Origin: Candidatus Obscuribacterales bacterium
GTDB lineage: Bacteria > Cyanobacteriota > Vampirovibrionia > Obscuribacterales > Obscuribacteraceae
Length of the DNA: 42,875 nucleotides
Reading direction: 5' to 3'
Assembly (NCBI GenBank): GCA_021732565.1
Contig: JAKFUT010000135.1
Coordinates: 1-42,875, forward strand
This document shows, in pieces, positions 36,181 to 42,875 of the stretch (position 1 is its first letter; the number at the start of each line of letters is the position of its first letter). Below the pieces are notes generated by a model. The model was not told the origin of the DNA. It saw only the letters and a list, made by a program, of their open reading frames with translations, and ran no database searches. Made by a program: the position numbers and the translations under genes.

Positions 36181-37776
36181 ATGATAGAAACAGGTACGCT
36201 TCAAAGAAGTGCCGCCATCAGAAAGAAGTCGTGGCCTACTCCGCAGGATTACAATGAAGCTATTCAGAATCCCACAACATGCTTTGCAGATCCAGAGCTG
36301 AGGGCCAGCAGTGCGATAACAAACGATCACGGGCTGCCAAAACCCGTCAGCGGTGCCTTTGCCAGTGTCTATCAAATGAAAGGATCTGAACGAACCCTTG
36401 CAGTTCGGTGTTTTCTTCATAATGTAGGGGACCAGGAAAGGCGATATGAGCTGATCTCACATTACATTACCGGCGACGATCTACCTTACACCGTAACCTG
36501 CGAGTATCAGAAAGAGGGAATCCGAATTAACGGTGAATGGTTTCCACTACTCAAAATGGAGTGGGTTAATGGCGAGACTTTGGAGCGCTATATTGAACGA
36601 AACCTGACTAACCGCCGCGAGCTTGAGCTACTCCGAGATCGATTCAACGAAATGTGCTCCGCCTTAGTCAGCGCCGGTATTGCCCACGGTGATTTGCAAC
36701 ACGGCAACATTATGGTAACTCCCGGCGGTGAACTGCGTCTGGTTGATTACGACGGCCTCTATCTGCCGTCCATGAACGGCTGGCTGTCAAACGAACTGGG
36801 TCATCGGAATTACCAACATCCGCAAAGAGACGCCGAACAGTTTGGTGCTTCGCTCGATAATTTCTCGATGTGGGTCATCTCCCTGTCCCTTGCCGCCATT
36901 TGCCACTCACCGGACATCTATCGCCAACTTGGTAGGGGTAATGATTGCCTGATCTTTAGAAAAATCGATTTCGAAGACGTTTGGAATTCCGACGCCTTTG
37001 CGAAGCTCGATGCACTTTCCTCAGAAGAGATCAAACGCCAGAGCCGTTGTTTGAAATGGTTGGCTACATCGCTGCCCACAGCCCATATTCCTCTTGGTCA
37101 CTCCACGCAGCCCCTTCCACTTCCCGCCAATAGGGCGCGACAAAGTTCAACAAGTACACGAGAAGCCGAAACCTGGTGGAATGACTTCCCAAGTGACACC
37201 GTTCAAGAACCGGCGCCGAACAGAGACTATCCTCTCGGCTCTGGAGCGAAGCGTACCGCAGTGCATCGTATAGAGCCAGAATTGCAATCCGACGGGCCCC
37301 GACGACTAATCAAAAGTAACGCGTCATATACTTACCCCGACTACCCGTGGAATGCCACCGTGATTTTTGTCGGTCTGGCTTTCCTTGGCGTATTTTGTCT
37401 CGCAGTCCCTTTCACTTCAGCCGATCTCCTGAATATTCTTGTGATTGCATGTTCGATTTATTTTGGTATGTGGCTCTTCTGTCGCGAACGACATTTAGTA
37501 ATGTACGGCGTTCCCTCCCCCGGCAGGGTAATTGCAAAAACACAAAGGGAGACGGTGGATAGTGAAGGCGACAAGAAAACCATCTATACAATTAAGTATG
37601 GTTTTCAAACTGAAACTGCATCAGGAAACCTGGAAACAACTTACTCTGAAATGAACTGCAATGCACAACTTTATGGCTGTTTCGCAGAGAAAGAGTTGAT
37701 TACAGTTTTGTACGCTAGAAACAACGTCCAACGAAACATCATCTATCGAATATCGCGCTATCGCGCAGCTCTCTAG
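36181..37776 (+). CDS. Atypical protein kinase-like protein fused to membrane DUF3592-like tail
   Basis: A 531-aa protein. Residues about 10-330 form a kinase-like fold without HRD or DFG: the catalytic loop is HGDLQHGNIMV and the metal site VDYDG, as in aminoglycoside-phosphotransferase-like or bacterial atypical kinases. A conserved block ELGHRNYQHP follows, known to me from atypical kinases that occur with vWA proteins and PP2C phosphatases. A Pro/Ser linker leads to two membrane helices (about 410-455) and a C-terminal beta-rich domain resembling DUF3592 (YGVPSPGRVIAK... ITVLYARNN). The start is uncertain: ATG at 36181 is preferred to 36109 because homology begins after it, but neither has a good ribosome site. 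It probably phosphorylates a protein or small molecule at the membrane. Confidence 0.75.
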   Translation: MIETGTLQRSAAIRKKSWPTPQDYNEAIQNPTTCFADPELRASSAITNDHGLPKPVSGAFASVYQMKGSERTLAVRCFLHNVGDQERRYELISHYITGDDLPYTVTCEYQKEGIRINGEWFPLLKMEWVNGETLERYIERNLTNRRELELLRDRFNEMCSALVSAGIAHGDLQHGNIMVTPGGELRLVDYDGLYLPSMNGWLSNELGHRNYQHPQRDAEQFGASLDNFSMWVISLSLAAICHSPDIYRQLGRGNDCLIFRKIDFEDVWNSDAFAKLDALSSEEIKRQSRCLKWLATSLPTAHIPLGHSTQPLPLPANRARQSSTSTREAETWWNDFPSDTVQEPAPNRDYPLGSGAKRTAVHRIEPELQSDGPRRLIKSNASYTYPDYPWNATVIFVGLAFLGVFCLAVPFTSADLLNILVIACSIYFGMWLFCRERHLVMYGVPSPGRVIAKTQRETVDSEGDKKTIYTIKYGFQTETASGNLETTYSEMNCNAQLYGCFAEKELITVLYARNNVQRNIIYRISRYRAAL

Positions 37777-37890
37777 CGGGAGTTTAGAAGTTAGCTGATC
37801 GGTGTGCCATGGTGCTAATGGGTCGTCGTCGAAGCCTCCACGGGAAAGTCGGTGTGACGGGTTGACATTGGATAACTTTTTGACTCCCAC

Positions 37891-39747
37891 CTACGGCTTA
37901 GGCGATTGAGTGCGTTTTGCCATTTCTTCCATGTATAGCGGATCAAAGATGTGTTGCTGCAATGCGGCATACGTTGCTTCGAAACCGATCATAGCTTGTT
38001 TGCGCCGAGTGTTAGTCACATGGGCGTTAACCAATTCTGCAAAAGTTAACGGCGCAATTCCGGCGACAGCCGCACTCTTAGACTGCAAAAACAGTTTATA
38101 TGATTCAGCAATCACCTCAGATTTGGAGCTATGATAAGCTCGCCTGCGCATGGATTCCGGAATAACGAGTTCGACTGGTTCTGCCAACTCAATTCGAGGG
38201 TGCACATAGTCGACCTGTTGCAGAACATCCTTAACAACTCGCTCTAACGAAGAATTTTCAACGTCAGCGGCATAGGCATTCTGCACAATGCTGCTTTTAT
38301 TAGGATCAGTCTCAATTACGAGCTCCTTAACCACATGTCCCAACTCGTGGTCGTAAACAGGAACTCGCGACTCGCTATCGTTGAAGTTCAATATTACGTG
38401 ACCTTCGTACAGAGAGTTTGCACGACCTCTGAATGTCGCCTTAGAATCACTAATGAGTTTAAGAAGGGACGGGCGCATAATGCTCGTAACAGTATGATCG
38501 ATGACGTCAAAGCCCAACTTAGCAGGCACTTTTCCAACCACGCGCAAAGGCACGGAACAGCCATATCGAGGCGAACGGATGAAGAAAGGACTTCCGTCTG
38601 TTTGCGGCACCCAACCCCTCTCGTGTTCCAGAGCAATCTCAAGAGCACGAACGCTTGAACCACTACCGGTGCCACCATCATTTTGGCTGCGTTTCAGACT
38701 TGAGAGACTCTCTTTAAGCGAGCGGATAGTGTCCGTTTTATTTTGTTCACGCAACAACGAGTATTGTAACAATCCCGTGGCTATATCCATGACCTCAGCG
38801 AACTGAGATTCTTTCATAAGGTCAAGTTTGCTCAATTGATTCTCCAGTTGACCCAGCTTTGTTTCCAGATCAATTCGCTGCTCCAAAAGCCTCTCTCTTG
38901 TATGCAACTGAGCGGCTTCCGACTGGTTTCGGACACCATTGAGCTCACCCATCGACAAATTAACGCCGGCACCTTTATCAGTACATCTGACCACGCTCGG
39001 GTTTGTCGTGTTCCTTTTCGCCCCTGTTTCAGTCATCGCCCGATTTCCTGTGGCAAGAACGCCACCCAGCGCTGCAAACGAGTATACCGACTCGGTCACC
39101 TCTCGGGTCGTGGCAAAGCGTCCACCTTGAAATAAGGCGCTGGTTTCAGCATGCACGAAACCAGCCGGAACCCCGGCCAGACATGCGGAGCCAATCTCGT
39201 TTTTGACTAATCCGGCAATCCATCCAGATCTATTCTGCCCCAGCGACTTGAGTCCTACGGCACAACCCGATAGCGTAAACATTGTGGCACCACCGGAGAT
39301 TGCATTGCTTAATCTGGCTTGCACGAAGGGCGATTCCGGTGCAGATGGCCTGAACATACCGTCAAAGATTGCTCCGGTGATTGTCGACTCTGCCACAACC
39401 AAACCCTTCAATAGATTCGGATTAGCAAGACTATTCCTTCCGACCAATGGTCTGGTGCACGCAGCAACACTACGATGTATCAATAAAAATGGCAACGCCA
39501 TCCCGACGACTGTTCCAATTTGCTGCGCATGCCAGCGCGCACTGCCGAACTCTGTTTGGGCAACCTGGTCCATGAATTGCACAGAAGGCAAAATCGGCTC
39601 GGCCACACCAAGCTTGTCGACAATTTGACACACTCCGATTACGGGAGATTGAATCCCCGAATGGACAGCAGAATGCACGAACTCCTCTGCCAGAGAGCGT
39701 GGCGATCCGGCTAAGAGTGGACTCGTTGAAAGCTGATGTTTTTCCAT
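37891..39747 (-). CDS. Large zincin with lethal-factor-like protease domain
   Basis: A 618-aa protein. The C-terminal part has YDHELGHVV: His467, Glu468 and His471 form an HExxH zinc site, and a later SKSEVIAESYKLFL offers Glu544 or Glu548 as third ligand. HELGH plus a distant ExxAE is the pattern of anthrax lethal-factor-like (ATLF) zincins. The N-terminal 230 residues contain several hydrophobic Gly/Ala-rich stretches (for example IGTVVGMALPFLLIH) but no ordinary signal peptide. A charged coiled coil covers about 275-355. The order (hydrophobic region, coiled coil, protease) recalls exported toxins or effectors. The start ATG has no strong ribosome site. An effector role is inference; housekeeping proteolysis is also possible. 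Confidence 0.72.
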   Translation of the reverse strand: MEKHQLSTSPLLAGSPRSLAEEFVHSAVHSGIQSPVIGVCQIVDKLGVAEPILPSVQFMDQVAQTEFGSARWHAQQIGTVVGMALPFLLIHRSVAACTRPLVGRNSLANPNLLKGLVVAESTITGAIFDGMFRPSAPESPFVQARLSNAISGGATMFTLSGCAVGLKSLGQNRSGWIAGLVKNEIGSACLAGVPAGFVHAETSALFQGGRFATTREVTESVYSFAALGGVLATGNRAMTETGAKRNTTNPSVVRCTDKGAGVNLSMGELNGVRNQSEAAQLHTRERLLEQRIDLETKLGQLENQLSKLDLMKESQFAEVMDIATGLLQYSLLREQNKTDTIRSLKESLSSLKRSQNDGGTGSGSSVRALEIALEHERGWVPQTDGSPFFIRSPRYGCSVPLRVVGKVPAKLGFDVIDHTVTSIMRPSLLKLISDSKATFRGRANSLYEGHVILNFNDSESRVPVYDHELGHVVKELVIETDPNKSSIVQNAYAADVENSSLERVVKDVLQQVDYVHPRIELAEPVELVIPESMRRRAYHSSKSEVIAESYKLFLQSKSAAVAGIAPLTFAELVNAHVTNTRRKQAMIGFEATYAALQQHIFDPLYMEEMAKRTQSPKP

Positions 39748-40060
39748 AATCAGTTCTACAAATCCTTGAGTAATCCGAAGATCCGCACATTGGCATTACC
39801 ACACGCAATGCTAGCAGCATCTTGCCAACCGGATAACGCTGTGTTAATAAGACTTGCCTAAGAAAGCTCAATCCAGGAAGAACAGATCGATACCAACCAT
39901 GAACCGGCCATCAGATTGACCCGCCAGCGACTATCTCGTCAGTTTCGATTCCTGCAAAATAACCAACGGCAATTAATCGGACACATGAAGATGATAAACA
40001 GCTAGCATAGGCAGCAGGCAACCGCATTTTCTCCAATCGTCTCGTCGCTTGCCGTGGCTT
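39748..40060. other. Intergenic region upstream of the zincin
   Basis: With the hairpin region up to 40362 this is a gap of about 615 bases. No gene or clear minus-strand promoter for the zincin was seen in 39748-40060. Confidence 0.35.
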
Positions 40061-40069
40061 TGCTATTAT
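40061..40069 (+). promoter_or_regulatory. Extended -10 promoter ahead of twin hairpins
   Basis: TG-C-TATTAT matches an extended -10 element. Transcription would begin near 40076, just before the first hairpin. No -35 is needed for this type and none is seen. Confidence 0.4.
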
Positions 40070-40079
40070 GCTCTCTTAT

Positions 40080-40193
40080 GATTTTATGCATATCACGCAT
40101 AAAATCTTACAATTGGGCTTCGCGAATTCCCCAGATTCAGGGCATTTCGAGATTCAGTTGCTAAGGGAAAATATGCATTCCGCGCATATTTTC
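40080..40193 (+). repeat. Twin co-varying hairpins, possible ncRNA or paired operators
   Basis: Hairpin 1 (40080-40106): GATTTTATGC, 7-base loop ATATCAC, GCATAAAATC. Hairpin 2 (40167-40193): GAAAATATGC, 7-base loop ATTCCGC, GCATATTTTC. Both have perfect 10-base stems and loops of equal length, and their centres are 87 bases apart. The stems differ at three positions, each compensated on the other arm, so pairing is kept while sequence changes. The shared core is TATGCAT, NNCNC, GCATA. This suits either a structured RNA started by the promoter at 40061 or two operator sites for a dimeric regulator. A small CCGCA/TGCGG hairpin followed by ATTTT at about 40251-40268 could end such an RNA. Confidence 0.55.
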
Positions 40194-40362
40194 ATAGAAG
40201 GCGATATGGTCATGCCTGATGGAGCACAAGCGCCGGGCTCATTTCGAAAGCCGCAGGCTGCGGATTTTACAATCAAGAGAGTTTCTCTACAGACAATGCC
40301 GAGGGCATTAACTTGCAAACCCATGGCTGCTGATGCCCAAGTTCAACAGCGCACTTATCCGC

Positions 40363-41454
40363 TCACTTTGCAATGTAATTGCTATGCACAACGTCGAAGT
40401 CGCGCTGATCGTGAATGGACGGACGCCCGTCGAGAATCTGCACTGCCCTCGGTGCATTGAACCAACGGGTTTTGTATAGCAGGCTCTTACCGCCCTCCTG
40501 CTCACTCATTCCAGACTCCTTCGTCTGAAGTTTGTTAACTTCCGCCTTCCTGTCCGGTTCATCGGCGAGAAATTTCAAGACCTCTTTTGCACTCGGTGCC
40601 GCGCACGGTGTTCCCTTTACTTGATCCGAAACCGCTTCGGCAGCACTGGATTTTAGCAATTTCGGCCACAGTTTGTGAAACAGTTCGGACGATGCATACA
40701 CATCCGCAGAATTCAGCTTTCCATTAACCGAATATGCGTAACCAATCACATCACTCTGTCCATCTGCAACCTTCGCCAATTTCGACAAATGTTCGTTGGT
40801 TGCCGACTTCACATTTTGATGCTCCATAGTCAATTCCAAGCTCGAAGGAGAAGCCGGTGCGCACACACTGCTACCAATATTTCGCGACATTTTACTTTGA
40901 TAGTTTGAGACTCCTTGCCAAACCGCCGACTGATCACCGGACCGCTTGGCTGCCAATTTTAATTCCTTGCCCACCAACTGATTGTCCGAAATGCCAAACG
41001 AGGAAGCTGTCTCAGCACCGCGCTGTTGCCATCGGCCATGTTCAACACAAAAAACAGGAATGGGAACGGATTCCGCTTTCGGTGGAAGCAACATATCGTA
41101 TTGAACAGCGCGATCTTGCTTGCCACCGCGGACAATATCACCCGATTGAAAGAAGACAACACTGCCCGACAGGTTCCTCACTCTTAGTTCGTTTACGTTA
41201 CTTGTTTCCTCTACCACGACTTGTTTGTCGCGAAGAGCTTCTTCCACTGTCAAGATCTTTTGCCCCTTCAATTTCTCCGCGCCATGTATTAAATACACCG
41301 AAAGATTATTACTCGAAAACGGACCACTAACCTTATATGCGGCTTGGGAAGACGCCGGAGGAGGAGCTGGCGCCGCATTGGCGACCGGAGAAAACATCAC
41401 AGGTAACGCAGCTGTCACTGCGCAAAGCACAACGAAACATCCGCTCTTTTTCAT
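40363..41454 (-). CDS. Exported ARPP-1-like (DUF6569) domain protein
   Basis: A 363-aa protein with a good signal peptide (KKSGCFVVLCAVTAALPVMF, cleavage likely after ANA). The mature part has the features I associate with the ARPP-1 domain: LTVEEALRD, VRNLSGSVVFFQSGDIVRGG, then DRAVQYDMLLPPKAE and PVFCVEHGRW. The domain family has no settled function. The C-terminal 100 residues are charged and polar. The start at 41454 is chosen for the leader; the frame extends to 41517 but the extra residues spoil it, and no strong ribosome site marks either. It is expected to be periplasmic and stands alone on the minus strand. Confidence 0.75.
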   Translation of the reverse strand: MKKSGCFVVLCAVTAALPVMFSPVANAAPAPPPASSQAAYKVSGPFSSNNLSVYLIHGAEKLKGQKILTVEEALRDKQVVVEETSNVNELRVRNLSGSVVFFQSGDIVRGGKQDRAVQYDMLLPPKAESVPIPVFCVEHGRWQQRGAETASSFGISDNQLVGKELKLAAKRSGDQSAVWQGVSNYQSKMSRNIGSSVCAPASPSSLELTMEHQNVKSATNEHLSKLAKVADGQSDVIGYAYSVNGKLNSADVYASSELFHKLWPKLLKSSAAEAVSDQVKGTPCAAPSAKEVLKFLADEPDRKAEVNKLQTKESGMSEQEGGKSLLYKTRWFNAPRAVQILDGRPSIHDQRDFDVVHSNYIAK

Positions 41455-41621
41455 TATTTGTATGCCTATGTGGGACAAGATACTACGCAACAACAACACA
41501 TCTGAGTGTAGACACACAGGACATGAATCGAACTGGTATAAGACACATCTAGAACTCAGTAATTTGGCTGTGCCTCACTCAGGGTTTAGGACAGGCTAAG
41601 ACTTCTAATCACTGGCGCTAA

Positions 41622-42398
41622 GCTGTTGCAGTTCCGAATACCAATCAAAACGCTGCACGAGACATCATTCAGCACTTTATGATTCTGGTAAATAATCAAT
41701 TGGCTCGTTTTCTGGAAGATCACAACGCACACCTTATTTATAGGGTGGTGCCCCCGCCCGCCAGGTGGAACCGAATTGTCGAACTCGCCCGCCGCCACGG
41801 TTGTACACTACCAGCGACTCCAGATGCCAGGGCGTTGGCCGATTTTCTCTGGCAGAGAAAGTCAGCCAATCCGCAAGAATACAAAGAAGTTTCACTTGCG
41901 GTATTAAAACTGATTGGCAAAGGTACATATGCCGTCAAACCCTACGATCGGGAAAACGAAGGACATTTTGGTTTAGCATTAGCTGATTACACTCACTCCA
42001 CGGCGCCTAATCGTCGATACATCGATCTCATATTGCAACGTATCTTGAAAGCTGTCTTGAACGGCTCCGTAGCACCTTTCACGAGCGAGGAATTAGCACA
42101 CCTGGCCGACCATTGTAGCGAGCGTGAGTCTGAGGCCAGACGCATCGATCGCAGAATTAAGAAGTCTGCTGCGGCGACCTTTCTTGCGGATCACATCGGG
42201 GAGAACTATGAGGGAATCGTCACTGCGGTGAAAACCAGGGACATCTTCGTTCGACTAATCGCCCCGCCAGTGGATGGTCGAATTACAGGTCTGGCACGTG
42301 GCATAGATGTGGGTGACAAAGTACGGGTTCGCCTGATCGCCGTTGACGTCACAAAGGGATTCATCGATTTTGATTTCGTCGAGGAATTGTCTACGTAA
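41622..42398 (+). pseudogene. 3' half of an RNase II/R-family gene
   Basis: The frame opens after a TAA at 41619 and reads AARDIIQHFMILVNNQLARF before and across the first ATG (41679), so conserved RNB sequence continues upstream of any start codon. What remains is the C-terminal part of the RNB domain, including YTHSTAPNRRYIDL (equivalent of the HFTSPIRRYxDL motif), and an S1-like RNA-binding domain (YEGIVTAVKTRDIFVRL). The N-terminal half with the catalytic Asp cluster and the cold-shock domains is missing. There is no ribosome site at the ATG. It is best read as a 5'-deleted gene; an assembly or frameshift cause is less likely, since no RNB sequence was seen in other frames upstream. Confidence 0.75.
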
Positions 42399-42646
42399 AC
42401 GGAGCTACTGCTAGCTTTCTCATTCGGTTAGCCAAGAACTTGCTCTTTCACTGGACAAGCTTTCAATAACCTCCGTGAGGATTACACGGATGAAGACGAC
42501 GGTCTGATACGTGATCTCCCCGATCTGAATATGAGTTTTCCGTCATAAACTATCGAAGAATTGATTATTAGAAGCGGGTAGATGTCTGTAGGGTTACCTG
42601 CGGGCGGAGCGCCAGCCCGCGACAGGATTCTCTGGAGATATTGAAC

Positions 42647-42875
42647 ATGGAAGACTTCGACAAGGCCCCTGCCATAGATAGAAATGAATCCGCAAAATCA
42701 CCACTCAGCGCCGAATTTGGCAACATGGTGGCACAATTGCGAGAGTCTCCTCTCAAACCGACAGGAGAGGGATCATCAGTTTTAGGTCCAGCGACAATAA
42801 ACCCGCTGTTACCTAAACTGGAGCTACCAAAGATTAAACTGGAAACGCCCTCTCCCAAGATTGAAGCACCGTCAA
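42647..42875 (+). CDS. Hypothetical Pro/Lys-rich protein, C-terminus beyond window
   Basis: The frame runs from an ATG at 42647 to the window edge (76 codons). GGAG lies about 9 bases upstream. The visible protein starts MEDFDKAPAIDRNES, is polar without a signal peptide, and becomes repetitive with LPKLELPKIKLETPSPKIEA. Such Pro/Lys runs are usually flexible linkers before a folded domain, which would lie outside the window. No family can be assigned. Confidence 0.6.
   Translation, partial: MEDFDKAPAIDRNESAKSPLSAEFGNMVAQLRESPLKPTGEGSSVLGPATINPLLPKLELPKIKLETPSPKIEAPS

Noticed and set aside
35828..36184. 118-codon plus-strand frame before the atypical kinase
   Set aside because: Low-complexity Thr/Arg/Ser translation, no ribosome site and a different phase from the kinase.
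35974..36420. 148-codon minus-strand frame with a C-terminal hydrophobic stretch
   Set aside because: It overlaps the atypical kinase by 240 bases and has no ribosome site. A shorter version (start near 36128) would be a 52-aa membrane peptide, but nothing supports its start.
40068..40460. 130-codon plus-strand frame over the twin hairpins
   Set aside because: Its ATG lies inside the -10 element, it has no ribosome site, and its last 100 bases are antisense to the ARPP-1-like gene. The hairpin symmetry explains the region better.
1..42875. CRISPR arrays, insertion sequences, integrases or phage genes
   Set aside because: No regularly spaced repeats, transposase motifs or terminal inverted repeats with target duplications were seen on either strand.

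Overview
The window reads as a chromosomal segment of a Gram-negative-type bacterium with a rich eukaryote-like signalling repertoire. Four transmembrane Hanks-type Ser/Thr kinases with long TPR-like outer parts, a secreted TPR-caspase, secreted zincins, a lipoprotein thioredoxin, an HlyD/ABC-2 export operon and a TonB-like protein all point to a diderm-type envelope. The mix, with near-even base composition, resembles Obscuribacterales (Melainabacteria/Vampirovibrionia). That placement is inference from gene content; there is no rRNA or other phylogenetic marker here. Gene starts often use GTG or TTG, and Shine-Dalgarno sites of the GGAG type recur.

Layout. 1-6.3 kb (minus strand): an edge-truncated acidic protein, two kinase-TPR receptors (K1, K2) and a metallo-beta-lactamase-fold hydrolase. 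6.3-8.6 kb: a small candidate ORF, a Ser-rich exported protein and, divergently, a tandem universal stress protein. 8.8-14.7 kb: a four-gene minus-strand operon in which every junction overlaps by 4 bases (HlyD adaptor, double ABC ATPase, two ABC-2 permeases). 14.9-18.7 kb: a third kinase (K3), apparently started at ATT, then a lipoprotein thioredoxin with its own terminator. 19.2-24.1 kb (plus): a J-domain-like/TPR protein and a TPR-caspase 15 bases apart, then orotate phosphoribosyltransferase. 24.4-32.6 kb (plus): kinase K4, a TonB-like protein with 28-residue repeats, an HExxH/TPR exported protein and a DHA2 drug/proton antiporter.

32.6-36.2 kb is a decayed zone. It holds a propeller-like ORF, a degenerate receiver domain, a TPR gene remnant cut off at tRNA-Gln(CUG), an EcsC-family protein and nearly 1 kb with only very small ORFs. 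36.2-42.9 kb holds an atypical kinase fused to a DUF3592-like tail, a large lethal-factor-like zincin, a 600-base intergenic region with two co-varying hairpins, an ARPP-1-like exported protein, the 3' half of an RNase II/R gene, and the start of a further protein at the right edge.

How the genes may work together (inference): the kinases share one plan (cytoplasmic kinase, one membrane helix, TPR-like outer domain) but have strongly diverged sensor parts. Together with the caspase, zincins, stress protein and exporter they suggest a dense envelope-sensing and response neighbourhood. No defence system of a named class, CRISPR array, transposase, integrase or phage gene was found.
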